A stretch of 64,000 nt of DNA from Thiodiazotropha sp037384425 (GCA_037384425.1 JARROA010000005.1:1-64000), one strand, 5' to 3'; shown: positions 18,601 to 27,283, counted from the stretch's first letter. Numbers and translations are program-made. The notes: a model not told the origin generated them from the sequence alone.

Positions 18601-19131
18601 ATGACACAGAGAGATTTCACCCCCACTGATCACCTGCTGATGGGTTTCGACCAAGCCCTGCGCACCCTCTTCGGACGCCCCCTGGTCACCGAGCGCAGCG
18701 ACCCCGCCAACGACTACCCGGAAGCCGACCTGAGCGAGCATGAACGGGATGTGACCGGCCGTCTGATGCGCATCAACCATACAGGCGAAGTCTGCGCCCA
18801 GGCGCTGTATCAGGGACAGGCACTGACCGCCAAGCTGCCGGAAGTCAGGTCGAGCATGGAGCGGGCGGCACAGGAGGAGAACGACCATCTGGAGTGGTGC
18901 GAATCGCGTCTGAAAGCGCTCGATAACCGCAAAAGCCTGCTCAACCCCTTCTGGTACGCAGGCTCATTTCTGATCGGTGCAGCCGCCGGCCTGGCAGGCG
19001 ACAAATGGAGCCTGGGTTTCGTGGCGGAGACCGAGCACCAGGTGGAGGACCACCTGGAGAGTCACCTGCAACGACTCCCCTCCCAGGACCAGAAGAGCCG
19101 GGCAGTACTGGAGCAGATGAACGAGGATTAG
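18601..19131 (+). CDS. coq7: 3-demethoxyubiquinol 3-hydroxylase (Coq7)
   Basis: Di-iron monooxygenase (176 residues) that adds the hydroxyl group at C6 of the ubiquinone ring; it requires oxygen. The di-iron ligands are in NHTGEVCA, EENDHLEWC and ETEHQVEDHLESH. ATG 18601 is preceded by AAGG eight bases upstream, so an in-frame TTG at 18595 is unlikely. In bacteria with Coq7, UbiF is usually absent. UbiH and UbiI homologues later in the window fit the same pathway. Confidence 0.93.
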   Translation: MTQRDFTPTDHLLMGFDQALRTLFGRPLVTERSDPANDYPEADLSEHERDVTGRLMRINHTGEVCAQALYQGQALTAKLPEVRSSMERAAQEENDHLEWCESRLKALDNRKSLLNPFWYAGSFLIGAAAGLAGDKWSLGFVAETEHQVEDHLESHLQRLPSQDQKSRAVLEQMNED

Positions 19132-19133
19132 GT

Positions 19134-19289
19134 TCACCACGCGACCGTGGCGCTGTACTCGGTCTCGACCACCTGGTCTCTGTCTGTGGCGCCGACCTGA
19201 ACCGCCAGGGTCATACCGAGTCCGATCACCACCAGGACCAGCAGAACCGCAAAGAAGTCGGGTGCGCGATGGGGATGATGTCTGTTCAT
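19134..19289 (-). CDS. 51-residue single-pass membrane protein
   Basis: Short gene missed by a 60-residue cutoff. It encodes MNRHHPHRAPDFF, a hydrophobic helix of about 20 residues (AVLLVLVVIGLGMTLAV) and a polar tail ending VAW. The basic start and acidic end predict amino terminus in the cytoplasm. The stop lies three bases past the converging coq7 stop. I do not recognise the family. The composition and clean start and stop make it a plausible gene. Confidence 0.55.
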   Translation of the reverse strand: MNRHHPHRAPDFFAVLLVLVVIGLGMTLAVQVGATDRDQVVETEYSATVAW

Positions 19290-19386
19290 TGCCTACCAAT
19301 CCATTCAATCAGTTAACTCAAACTATTAATCTTACTCATCAACTCAACCTTGAACCTGTTCACGTTGCTGTACAGTTTTTGCACAG

Positions 19387-19869
19387 TCAGGGGTTGGATT
19401 GTGAATCCGATGCGGTTTCCGAGGCACCTCGTTCCTTAAGAAAGCCCTCAACCGCGTCATGTCCGCCCCGTTTGGCCAGCGCCAGAGCAGTGGCACCCGA
19501 CGTATCCGCCTTGTTCAGCTCGGCACCACGCTGCACCAGCAACCGCACCACCTCCAGATGGCCGTAGGCCGCCGCGTCCATCAACGGGGTATTACCCCCG
19601 GGACCGGTGACATTGGGATCCGCGCCGGCGGCAAGGAGTATCCTGACCGTCCTGCTGTTGCCGTTGAAAGCCGCCAGATGGAGCAGCGAACGGCCCGCCC
19701 GGTTGGTGCCATTGACATCACCACCCTGTGCCAGCAGATCTCCGACCCGCTGCACTTCACCCAGCGAGACCGCGGCCACCAGGGCCTGATTGCCCGGGAT
19801 CTCATCGGCCGCCTGGAGCATGCCTGTCGAGAGCATCAGCAGGATTACAGTCGTCACCATTTTCATCAT
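19387..19869 (-). CDS. Exported ankyrin-repeat protein
   Basis: Protein of 160 residues with a signal peptide (cleavage near LQA-AD, about 21) and three to four ankyrin repeats over residues 28-145. Repeat landmarks such as GRSLLHLAAFNGN, GNTPLMDAAAYGHLEVVRLL and GATALALAKRGG are plain. Bacterial periplasmic ankyrin proteins are protein-binding modules, in some cases near catalases. No partner is evident here. It has its own transcription unit, divergent from apaG. Confidence 0.85.
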   Translation of the reverse strand: MMKMVTTVILLMLSTGMLQAADEIPGNQALVAAVSLGEVQRVGDLLAQGGDVNGTNRAGRSLLHLAAFNGNSRTVRILLAAGADPNVTGPGGNTPLMDAAAYGHLEVVRLLVQRGAELNKADTSGATALALAKRGGHDAVEGFLKERGASETASDSQSNP

Positions 19870-20009
19870 GACAATCCGATTCTGTTCCTTGTCGGTAATC
19901 CTGTTGTCGGCAGATACCTTTAATTCTTGATATTCCCTAACCGTTGCACTCGACCCGCCTGCTCAGTAATCTTGAGGTATCCGAATAAACGACCCGAGAC
20001 AGACCATCC

Positions 20010-20393
20010 ATGGAACCAGAGCAACTCAATCACATCGATGTTCAGGTTGAGACCAACTACATGGAGTCGCAGTCACAACCTGACGAGCAGCGTTTTGTCT
20101 TCTCCTACACGGTGACCATACGCAACGAGGGCAATATCCCGGCCCGCCTGATGAATCGTCACTGGATCATTACCGACGCCAACGGCAAGGTGCAGGAGGT
20201 GCGCGGCGAGGGGGTGGTCGGCGAGCAGCCCCACCTGAAGCCGGGCGAGACCTTCCGCTATACCAGCGGCACCGTGCTCGACACGCCGGTCGGCAGTATG
20301 CAGGGCAGCTATGACATGGTCGACAGCCTGGGCAACCATTTCGACGCCATGATCCCGGCCTTTTCGCTGGCCCGGCCCGGCAGCCTGCATTAA
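20010..20393 (+). CDS. apaG: ApaG (CorD) protein
   Basis: ApaG-family protein (127 residues) with a fibronectin-type beta fold. The conserved core reads FSYTVTIRNEGN, RHWIITDANGK and the GxGVVGEQPxLxPGExFxYTSG segment. Its role is uncertain; E. coli apaG mutations affect cobalt resistance, and the fold occurs in F-box proteins. In most relatives it follows rsmA and directly precedes apaH; here a YjdF gene is inserted between apaG and apaH. Confidence 0.95.
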   Translation: MEPEQLNHIDVQVETNYMESQSQPDEQRFVFSYTVTIRNEGNIPARLMNRHWIITDANGKVQEVRGEGVVGEQPHLKPGETFRYTSGTVLDTPVGSMQGSYDMVDSLGNHFDAMIPAFSLARPGSLH

Positions 20394-20412
20394 GACCCTA
20401 GACCGAGAGTCT

Positions 20413-21030
20413 ATGCCCCAGGCCCAGCGCCTCACCGAACCGCTCTGGCTCGCTGGAGGAGTGCTTCTGATATTGATCCTCAGCGGCATCGACCCGGTGG
20501 CGGACCGTTACACCTGGTTTCTCGAGACCGCACCGGTCATGATCGGCCTGGTGCTGTTGAGCCTGACCTGGCGCCGTTTCCCCTTGACCCCGCTGCTCTG
20601 CCGCCTGTTGGCGCTGCACGCTCTGATCCTCATCGTCGGCGGCTACTACACCTACGCGGAGGTGCCGCTGTTCAACTGGCTGCGGGACGCACTCGACCTC
20701 TCCCGCAACCACTACGACCGCATCGGCCACCTCGCCCAGGGCTTCATTCCCGCCATATTGGCACGCGAGATCCTGTTGCGCCGCTCTCCGCTCGAGACCG
20801 GACGCTGGCTGTTTTTCATCGTGGTTTCCATCTGCCTCGCCTTCAGCGCCTTCTACGAGCTGATCGAGTGGTGGGTGGCTCTGCTCAGCGAGCAGGCCGC
20901 CGACGCCTTTCTCGGCACTCAGGGCGATCATTGGGATACCCAGAACGATATGTTCCTGGCAATGATCGGTGCTGTGCTTTCGCAACTGCTGCTCTCGCGC
21001 ATGCACGACCGGCAGCTGGAGATCGTCTGA
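20413..21030 (+). CDS. yjdF: DUF2238 (YjdF) integral membrane protein
   Basis: Membrane protein of 205 residues with about six hydrophobic segments. It belongs to the DUF2238/YjdF family by its conserved YDRIGHLAQGF and FSAFYELIEWW segments and the GDHWDTQNDM motif before the last helix. The function is unknown. Its stop overlaps the apaH start (TGATG), so it is translationally coupled to apaH. Confidence 0.88.
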   Translation: MPQAQRLTEPLWLAGGVLLILILSGIDPVADRYTWFLETAPVMIGLVLLSLTWRRFPLTPLLCRLLALHALILIVGGYYTYAEVPLFNWLRDALDLSRNHYDRIGHLAQGFIPAILAREILLRRSPLETGRWLFFIVVSICLAFSAFYELIEWWVALLSEQAADAFLGTQGDHWDTQNDMFLAMIGAVLSQLLLSRMHDRQLEIV

Positions 21031-21869
21031 TGGCCATCTACGCCATCGGCGACCTCCAGGGGTGCTACGACGAGCTGATGAAGCTGCTCAAGCAGATTGA
21101 ATTCAATCCCGACAATGACCGCCTCTGGTTCGCCGGTGACCTGGTCAACCGCGGCCCCAAGTCCCTGGAAGTGCTGCGCTTCGTCAGATCCCTCGGCGAC
21201 CGGGCAGTGACGGTGCTGGGCAATCACGACCTGCATCTGCTGGCGCTCAGTCAAGGTAACCGCAACCATTACAAGCACGGCACCCTGGATGAGGTGCTGA
21301 AGGCGCCCGACCGCGATGAGCTGATCGAATGGCTGCGCCACCGGCCGGTGATGTACCACCACGAAAAACGCGGCTACAGCCTGATCCATGCCGGTCTGCC
21401 GCCACAATGGGATCTCCCCACGGCGCGGGCCTGTGCCCATGAACTGGAAACCGTGCTGCGCGGACCGGGCTTTCACGATTTCTGCCATCAGATGTACGGC
21501 AACCAGCCCGACCTCTGGCAACACGACCTCGGCGGCATCGAGCGCCTGCGATTCATCACCAACGCCTTCACGCGTCTGCGTTTCTGCACACCCGACGGCC
21601 GCCTCTCGATGCGTGACAAGGGGGCGCCGGGCACCCAGTCAAACGGCTCCCGGCCCTGGTATGAAATGCCGGACCGCGCCACCCGCAACGACCGTATTCT
21701 GTTCGGCCATTGGTCAACCCTCGGCTATCGCCGGATCGACAATGTATGGTGTCTGGACAGCGGCTGCCTCTGGGGCGGAAAACTCACTGCGCTGAGACTG
21801 CGCAAGACACAAAAACCCAGGCCCCTGCAGTACAGCTGCCCGGGTGCGCTGAAACCGGGTAAGAAATAG
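21030..21869 (+). CDS. apaH: Bis(5'-nucleosyl)-tetraphosphatase, symmetrical
   Basis: ApaH (279 residues) splits Ap4A into two ADP and also removes Np4 caps from RNA. Metallophosphatase motifs are GDLQGC near residue 7, GDLVNRGP near 34, GNHD near 65 and the later HAGLPPQWD and GHWSTLGY. The start at 21030 shares its A with the yjdF stop. The carboxy terminus ends in a basic tail after the family domain. Confidence 0.96.
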   Translation: MAIYAIGDLQGCYDELMKLLKQIEFNPDNDRLWFAGDLVNRGPKSLEVLRFVRSLGDRAVTVLGNHDLHLLALSQGNRNHYKHGTLDEVLKAPDRDELIEWLRHRPVMYHHEKRGYSLIHAGLPPQWDLPTARACAHELETVLRGPGFHDFCHQMYGNQPDLWQHDLGGIERLRFITNAFTRLRFCTPDGRLSMRDKGAPGTQSNGSRPWYEMPDRATRNDRILFGHWSTLGYRRIDNVWCLDSGCLWGGKLTALRLRKTQKPRPLQYSCPGALKPGKK

Positions 21870-22030
21870 ACACCCGACCGACACCTCGCCGGATCGCCTA
21901 CGGCTGACGCCCACAACCCTGAGCGTGAACAGCATGCCGCGATCACAACTCAGCCGGTAAACCTGAAATCGGCGTGTTACCCTGAGCAGCGCCACAGAAG
22001 CGCAAAGACATTGCACCGAGGGAGGATATG

Positions 22031-22783
22031 ATGCGTGCACATGACATCGAATATCGGATCATTGGCCATGACATGCAGCTGGTCGAAATCGTCCTCGATC
22101 CCGGCGAAACCGTCATCGCCGAGGCCGGGGCCATGACCTATATGGAGGCGGCCATCAGCTTCGAAACCCGCATGGGCGACGGCGCCGATCCCGAAGAGGG
22201 GATGTTCGGCAAGCTCTTCAGCGCCGGCAAGCGCATGCTCACCGGCGAGTCACTCTTCACCACCCATTTCACCAACGGCGCCTCGGCGGGCAAGTCGCGT
22301 GTCGCCTTCTCCGCCCCCTACCCCGGTACTGTGATGCCGCTGGCTCTGAGTCAACTCGGCGGCAAGGTAATCTGTCAGAAGGACGCCTTCCTCTGCGCCG
22401 CCCGCGGCACCAAGCTCGGCATCGCTTTCAACAAACGGCTCGGTAGCGGCCTGTTCGGCGGCGAGGGCTTCATCCTGCAAAAGCTGGAGGGTGACGGTCT
22501 CGCCTTCATTCAGGCGGGGGGCACGGTGATCGAGAAGACCCTCAACAACGAGACCCTGCGGGTCGATACCGGTTGCCTGGTCGGATTCACCGAGGGAATC
22601 GAGTACGACATCGGCATGTCGGGCGGATTGAAGTCGATGCTGTTCGGTGGCGAGGGTGTCTTCCTGGCGACCCTCAGCGGCAGCGGCAAGGTCTGGATCC
22701 AGAGTCTGCCCTTTTCCCGCATGGCCGATCGCATTCTGCAGCACGCGCCCCAGGGCGGCGGTAAGGAGCGGGGTGAGGACTGA
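22031..22783 (+). CDS. TIGR00266/AIM24-family protein
   Basis: Protein of 250 residues in the AIM24/TIGR00266 family, an all-beta fold related to the TRAP-like group, with no settled bacterial function. The GAMTYME and GGEGFILQKLEGDGLAFIQAGGTV segments are typical. Two adjacent ATGs occur; the second (22031) has GGAGG five bases upstream and is preferred over 22028. It converges on folA with an 11-base gap and no visible terminator. Confidence 0.85.
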   Translation: MRAHDIEYRIIGHDMQLVEIVLDPGETVIAEAGAMTYMEAAISFETRMGDGADPEEGMFGKLFSAGKRMLTGESLFTTHFTNGASAGKSRVAFSAPYPGTVMPLALSQLGGKVICQKDAFLCAARGTKLGIAFNKRLGSGLFGGEGFILQKLEGDGLAFIQAGGTVIEKTLNNETLRVDTGCLVGFTEGIEYDIGMSGGLKSMLFGGEGVFLATLSGSGKVWIQSLPFSRMADRILQHAPQGGGKERGED

Positions 22784-22794
22784 GTCGGCAGCGC

Positions 22795-23301
22795 TCAGGT
22801 CTCGATTCTCTCCAGCTCGAGAAAGGTGTAGGCGTAGGCATTGCGCGCGTCGGCCGGATGGGTCTCCCTCCCCTGCTCGCGCCATTCGGTAAAGTCGATC
22901 TCGGGAAAGCGGGTCTCACCCTCCACTTCGGCATCTACCAGGGTCAGGTAGAGCCGGTCCGCCCGCGGCAACATCTCCTTATATATAGAGCCCCCACCCA
23001 CGATCATCACCTCCGAAACCTCACCGGCCGCCTCCAGTGCCTGCTCCAGGGAGTGGACCAACTCGCACCCCTCGGCCCGGTAGTCGGGATCCCGAGTGAC
23101 CACGATATGGCGACGCCCGGGCAACAGGCCTGGCAGCGACTCCCAGGTCTTGCGCCCCATCACCATCGGCTTGCCCATGGTGACGGCTTTGAAATGGGCA
23201 AGATCGGCAGGCAGGCGCCAGGGCAGCTGGTTGTCGCGACCGATCACGCCGTTCTTCGCCATCGCCACGATGAGCGAAATCAGGGGTCGCGTCTGACCCA
23301 T
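22795..23301 (-). CDS. folA: Dihydrofolate reductase
   Basis: FolA (168 residues) reduces dihydrofolate with NADPH, regenerating the folate oxidised by ThyA. Conserved residues appear in order: ISLIVAMAKNGVIGRDNQLPW at the amino terminus (with the Met20-type loop), the DLAHFKAVTMGKP substrate site, MGRKTWESLP and the IVGGGSIY nucleotide site. The start is ATG 23301, overlapping the thyA stop (TGATG); upstream in-frame codons belong to the thyA region. Confidence 0.96.
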   Translation of the reverse strand: MGQTRPLISLIVAMAKNGVIGRDNQLPWRLPADLAHFKAVTMGKPMVMGRKTWESLPGLLPGRRHIVVTRDPDYRAEGCELVHSLEQALEAAGEVSEVMIVGGGSIYKEMLPRADRLYLTLVDAEVEGETRFPEIDFTEWREQGRETHPADARNAYAYTFLELERIET

Positions 23302-24095
23302 CAGACCGCCACCGGCGCCTTGATGTGTGGATGTGGATCGTAGTCGACCAGTTCGAAGTCCTCGAAACGAAAGCCGAAGATATCGTCCACCTCCGGATTG
23401 ATGCGCATGCTGGGCAGCGCTCGGGGTTCCCGGCTCAGTTGCAGATCGCACTGCTCCAGATGGTTGGCGTAGAGGTGGGCGTCGCCGAAGGTGTGCACGA
23501 ACTCACCCGGCTGCAGTTTGGTCACCTGAGCCAGCATCAGGGTCAGCAGTGAATAGGAGGCGATGTTGAACGGCACGCCAAGAAAGATATCGGCACTGCG
23601 CTGATAGAGCTGGCAGGAGAGACGCCCCTCGGCCACGTAGAACTGGAACAGACAGTGGCAGGGCGGCAGCGCCATATGCTCGATATCGGCCGGATTCCAG
23701 GCGGAGACGATCAGGCGGCGGGAATCGGGATTTTGGCGAATCTGTTTCACCAGCTCACTGATCTGATCGATATGCCCACCGCCTGACGTCGGCCAGGAGC
23801 GCCACTGGTGACCGTAGACGGGCCCCAGGTCGCCGTTCTCATCGGCCCACTCATCCCAGATACTGACGCCGTTCTGCTTCAGATAGGCAATATTGGTATC
23901 CCCCTGGAGAAACCAGAGCAACTCATGAATGATCGAGCGCAGGTGGAGCTTCTTGGTGGTCAGTACCGGGAAACCCCGGGCCAGATCGAAGCGCATCTGG
24001 TAACCGAAGACACTGCGTGTGCCGGTACCGGTACGATCCTCTTTCACCACGCCTTGATCGCGGACATGCCGCATCAGGTCCAAATACTGTTTCAT
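23301..24095 (-). CDS. thyA: Thymidylate synthase
   Basis: ThyA (264 residues, the same length as E. coli) methylates dUMP using methylene-tetrahydrofolate. The catalytic cysteine is C146 in LPPCHC, preceded by the RRLIVSAWNP segment. The dUMP-binding YQRSADIFLGVPFNIASY follows. It overlaps lgt by four bases upstream and folA by one base downstream, forming lgt-thyA-folA. Confidence 0.98.
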   Translation of the reverse strand: MKQYLDLMRHVRDQGVVKEDRTGTGTRSVFGYQMRFDLARGFPVLTTKKLHLRSIIHELLWFLQGDTNIAYLKQNGVSIWDEWADENGDLGPVYGHQWRSWPTSGGGHIDQISELVKQIRQNPDSRRLIVSAWNPADIEHMALPPCHCLFQFYVAEGRLSCQLYQRSADIFLGVPFNIASYSLLTLMLAQVTKLQPGEFVHTFGDAHLYANHLEQCDLQLSREPRALPSMRINPEVDDIFGFRFEDFELVDYDPHPHIKAPVAV

Positions 24096-24940
24096 GCCGT
24101 TGCTTCCGAAGCCCCTTTTCGCCGATAAGCCAGAAACAGCAGCAGCATACCAAACAAGATCATCGGTGTACTCAACACCTGACCCATGGTCACCCAGCCG
24201 AAGGCGAGATAACCGATATGGGCATCGGGCAGGCGCACCAGCTCGATGAGGAATCGGAACACGCCGTAGCAGAGCAGGAACAATCCCGATACCGCCATGC
24301 GCGGCGGCTGCCTGGCGGAGAAGAGCCAGAGGATCAGGAACAGAACCACCCCCTCTAGCAAAAACTCATAGAGCTGATTGGGGTGCACGGGCGTGGAGTA
24401 GAGCGTACCCGGCGGCAGACCGAGACGGCTGCAGAGGCCTGCCGCGATATCACAAGGCACCTGCATGCCCCAGGGCAGACTGGTGGGACCGCCCCAGAGC
24501 TCCGCATTGATGAAATTGCCCAGACGCCCGGCGCCCAGTCCCACGGTGACCAGGGGGGCCACGAAATCGGTGGCCTGAAAAAAGGTTCGGCCGTGACGCC
24601 GGGCGAACAGCCACATCGCCAACAATACGCCGAGCAGACCGCCATGGAAGGACATACCGCCCTCCCAGACCCGGAACAGATAGAGCGGATCGGCCAACAG
24701 CTTGTCGAGGCCATAGAAGAGGATGTAGCCGAAACGTCCGCCCAGAACCACGCCCAGAACGATATAGAAGACCATATCGTCGACCTGCTGGGGACTCCAG
24801 AGGGCGCCGGGCCTGGCGGCCCTGACTCGCCCGAGCCACCAACCGCCGAGGAAGCCGATCAGATACATCACCCCGTACCAATGGATCTTCAGCGGCCCGA
24901 CCGCCAGCAGCACCGGATCGATTTCAGGGTAGGTGATCAT
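24092..24940 (-). CDS. lgt: Phosphatidylglycerol:prolipoprotein diacylglyceryl transferase
   Basis: Lgt (282 residues) attaches diacylglycerol to the lipobox cysteine of prolipoproteins such as MltB and RlpA. Seven membrane helices are expected. The Lgt signature GAGRLGNFINAELWG is present, as are the HGGLLG and HPNQLYE motifs. I start at ATG 24940 (MITYPEIDP); eleven more in-frame codons upstream are not family-like. It is the first gene of lgt-thyA-folA. Confidence 0.96.
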   Translation of the reverse strand: MITYPEIDPVLLAVGPLKIHWYGVMYLIGFLGGWWLGRVRAARPGALWSPQQVDDMVFYIVLGVVLGGRFGYILFYGLDKLLADPLYLFRVWEGGMSFHGGLLGVLLAMWLFARRHGRTFFQATDFVAPLVTVGLGAGRLGNFINAELWGGPTSLPWGMQVPCDIAAGLCSRLGLPPGTLYSTPVHPNQLYEFLLEGVVLFLILWLFSARQPPRMAVSGLFLLCYGVFRFLIELVRLPDAHIGYLAFGWVTMGQVLSTPMILFGMLLLFLAYRRKGASEATA

Positions 24941-25031
24941 GGGGGCGCATGGTAGCACAGGAACGGCATTCACGAATCTGCCAAAAAATCGTAAACATGC
25001 AGAATCACGTCATTAAGGGATGGTAGTATGT

Positions 25032-25047
25032 TGTGAAACCGATCACA
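25032..25047. promoter_or_regulatory. CRP-type palindrome TGTGA-N6-TCACA
   Basis: TGTGAAACCGATCACA matches both CRP half-sites exactly with the canonical six-base spacer and is followed by TT. It lies 134 bases before the XRE-family gene start and 92 bases before the lgt start on the other strand. A further TGTGA half-site occurs at 25083. Binding by a CRP/Vfr-type protein is inferred from the consensus only. Confidence 0.6.
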
Positions 25048-25180
25048 TTTCTTCCCGATTACGGAATTAATTTCGCAAACAATGTGACGGGTATCTGCCG
25101 GGTGTCAAGTTTTTGGAACCAGCGCCGCTACCTCGTACAGACGATGCACCACCCAACAGCATCCGGAATAGGGAAGGACT

Positions 25181-25558
25181 ATGAGCTACGCACACGCACA
25201 GAAATTTGAAACTTACATTCCGCGTAAAATGGATACATTAGGCTCTCGGCTGAGACGTAAAAGACGGGAACGTGGATGGACCCAGGAAGAGCTGGCACTG
25301 CGCGCCGGCACCAACCAGGCGGTAATCCAGAAAATCGAGAACGGAAAGAGTCTGCGCCCGCGCAAGATCGATGAGATCGCCCAGGTGCTCGACGTCAATC
25401 CGGCTTGGCTGATGTTCGGCGACGAAGCCTCGCCGACGGTGCTCGACGAAGAGGCGACCGAAGTGGCCAAGGCATGGAATCACCTGCCCGAGCCGATCAG
25501 AAGCCGTATCAAGCGGAATATTTTCGAGCAGGTCCTGCTCCACTCGAGCAAGAAATAA
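25181..25558 (+). CDS. XRE-family helix-turn-helix regulator
   Basis: DNA-binding protein of 125 residues. A lambda-repressor-like HTH covers about residues 19-75 (LGSRLRRKRRERGWTQEELA, then TNQAVIQKIENGKSLRP), followed by the PAWLMFG segment common to small phage-type and chromosomal regulators. A 30-residue tail has no known domain. AAGGA precedes the ATG. The gene is flanked by a CRP-type site upstream and a strong terminator downstream, so it is a single-gene unit. Its targets are unknown. Confidence 0.85.
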   Translation: MSYAHAQKFETYIPRKMDTLGSRLRRKRRERGWTQEELALRAGTNQAVIQKIENGKSLRPRKIDEIAQVLDVNPAWLMFGDEASPTVLDEEATEVAKAWNHLPEPIRSRIKRNIFEQVLLHSSKK

Positions 25559-25616
25559 CCCATTACAGGCCCCGGACGCGGTGCGTCATCCGGGCGCCGC
25601 AGGCACCTCCCTCTGC

Positions 25617-25643
25617 AAAACAGCCACCTCGAGTGGCTGTTTT
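25617..25643 (+). terminator. Rho-independent terminator of the XRE gene
   Basis: Eleven-pair stem from AAAACAGCCAC (25617-25627) and GTGGCTGTTTT (25633-25643) around the loop CTCGA, followed by TATTT. It sits about 60 bases past the stop codon. Confidence 0.85.
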
Positions 25644-25711
25644 TATTTCCCCCCCGGCCACCCTGGTCCGGCATCCCGCGGTGAACGACCGGTCGTCGTC
25701 CAGCCCACAAA

Positions 25712-25737
25712 AAAACCCGGCATGAATGCCGGGTTTT
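25712..25737 (-). terminator. Rho-independent terminator of the beta-barrel gene
   Basis: Stem AAAACCCGGCA/TGCCGGGTTTT around TGAA. The A run at its left end gives a U tract on the - strand. It is 25 bases past the stop of the - strand gene at 25762-26409 and is symmetrical enough to act in both directions. Confidence 0.82.
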
Positions 25738-25761
25738 CGGACAGTCCAACAACCTATGACG

Positions 25762-26409
25762 TCAAAACCTGTAGGAGACTCCGAAGGAGAGGACGGGATA
25801 GTATTTGTAATTCTTGATGTCATCCTCGAAACGCTGCTCTTCCAGGGCGATATCGGCGGGATCAACCAGCCCGGCATTGACGCCTGTGGGCGTGAGGGTC
25901 ACGTTTCCTGAGCCCTGGTACATGATGCCCAGGTCCACATTGAAACCCCAGCCCCTGTCGGCGGACAGGGCGTTGCCCCAACCCACACCCAGATAGGGCG
26001 CCGTGCTGTCGAAATCGAGTTTGGCATCGAGTCCGATACCGGGATAGAAGGTATCGCCAACCGTGATGCCGGTGGACGTGGATGAACCACTCAACTCATT
26101 GCCGTTGTTCATCAGACCGGCGGTGAAGCGGAAAGCGTTGCCGAAGGGGTGCCAGTCGGCCAGCAGGGAGATCGATTGCCACTCCAGATTCAGGTCGTAC
26201 TCAATGTCGGAGATGGACTCGGTGCGGTCGTAGTCGAACTTGTTGAGGCCCAGACGGGCATTGAAATGCTCGGTGAGGCCGAAGGTACCTTCGACACCGA
26301 GACCCAGGGTCCCCAGTTTGGCGGTTATCGCCGAATCCACAGCCCCGGCATTGGCCGACACCAAACCCAAACAGGCCGCCCCCAAAACTGCTTGAAACCG
26401 CGTATTCAT
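25762..26409 (-). CDS. Outer-membrane beta-barrel protein
   Basis: Predicted outer-membrane protein of 215 residues. A signal peptide (1 to about 23, ending NAGA) is followed by alternating polar and hydrophobic strands (for example FGLTEHFNARLGLNKFDYDR and LSFGVSYRF). The final residue is phenylalanine, the usual signal for the Bam machinery. Length suggests an eight-stranded barrel like OmpW or OmpA-type porins, but I cannot assign it to a named family with certainty. ATG 26409 has GAGG eight bases upstream. It carries its own terminator. Confidence 0.75.
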   Translation of the reverse strand: MNTRFQAVLGAACLGLVSANAGAVDSAITAKLGTLGLGVEGTFGLTEHFNARLGLNKFDYDRTESISDIEYDLNLEWQSISLLADWHPFGNAFRFTAGLMNNGNELSGSSTSTGITVGDTFYPGIGLDAKLDFDSTAPYLGVGWGNALSADRGWGFNVDLGIMYQGSGNVTLTPTGVNAGLVDPADIALEEQRFEDDIKNYKYYPVLSFGVSYRF

Positions 26410-26572
26410 TGAATTGCCTCGCCTAGCCGTATTCGCCACAGACCACCTTTAACTTTAGTACGGCAGCACGGCGGGTTTCTTTAGATTCCTTCTCAAAACT
26501 CGCTATGTACACCCGGCGATCCCGCATGTTCGCGGCATCCCTGCTCAGGTGCGATCAGCTAGGGTCGGCGGG

Positions 26573-27028
26573 CTAAGTGCGCCATCGCTTCTCCGCCTCA
26601 TCGTCGCTGACCCGGGCATCCACCCAGCGCTCGCCTTGGTCGGTCGTCTCTTTTTTCCAAAAAGGTGCCTGTGTCTTTAAATAGTCTATAACAAATTCAC
26701 AACCGAGGAAGGCCTCTTTGCGATGTCGCCCCGCCACCGCCACCACTACGATCGTGTCCGTGGGCCGCATCTCACCCACCCGGTGCACCACCCGGCAGGC
26801 GTCGAGATGCCAGCGTGCCATCGCCTCCTCGGCGATCTTCTGCAGAGCCTTCTCGGTCATGCCCGGGTAGTGTTCCAGATAGAGGCTCTCGACCCGGTCG
26901 CCGTCGTTGATATCCCGCATCAGACCGATGAAGCTGACCACAGCGCCGATCTCCGGATTGTCGGCCCTTACCAGATCGACCTCCCGATGCGGATCCAGCG
27001 GTTCGGACTGCACACGGACATGGATCAT
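26573..27028 (-). CDS. moaE: Molybdopterin synthase catalytic subunit
   Basis: MoaE (151 residues) joins with MoaD to convert precursor Z to molybdopterin. The active-site lysines Lys119 (DYLKTQ) and Lys126 (FWKKE) match E. coli numbering exactly, and the HRVGEM and HRKEAF segments are typical. It follows moaD by three bases. The order here is moaB, then moeA-moaD-moaE on the - strand. Confidence 0.97.
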   Translation of the reverse strand: MIHVRVQSEPLDPHREVDLVRADNPEIGAVVSFIGLMRDINDGDRVESLYLEHYPGMTEKALQKIAEEAMARWHLDACRVVHRVGEMRPTDTIVVVAVAGRHRKEAFLGCEFVIDYLKTQAPFWKKETTDQGERWVDARVSDDEAEKRWRT

Positions 27029-27031
27029 GCG

Positions 27032-27283
27032 TCAGCCTCCGGTCACCGGTGGAAACAGGGCCACCTCGTCCCCGTCGGCGAGGCGTGTGGAGCGATCGGC
27101 CACCTCCTGGTTCACCGCCATCATCACCCGCTGATCCTCGGCGAACAGACGCGACCAGGCTCCGCCCCGACCCCGCAGTTCGTGCAACAGGGCGTCGAGG
27201 GTGTCCACCCGACCGGTGTCGATACGCTCCCCCTCCGTGCCCAGTTCTTCGCGGAAACGGGCAAAATATTTCACATCAATCAT
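27032..27283 (-). CDS. moaD: Molybdopterin synthase sulfur carrier subunit
   Basis: MoaD (83 residues), a ubiquitin-fold protein whose carboxy-terminal Gly-Gly is thiocarboxylated by MoeB and then gives sulfur to precursor Z. The protein ends in FPPVTGG as required. It overlaps moeA by four bases at its start and precedes moaE. Confidence 0.96.
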   Translation of the reverse strand: MIDVKYFARFREELGTEGERIDTGRVDTLDALLHELRGRGGAWSRLFAEDQRVMMAVNQEVADRSTRLADGDEVALFPPVTGG

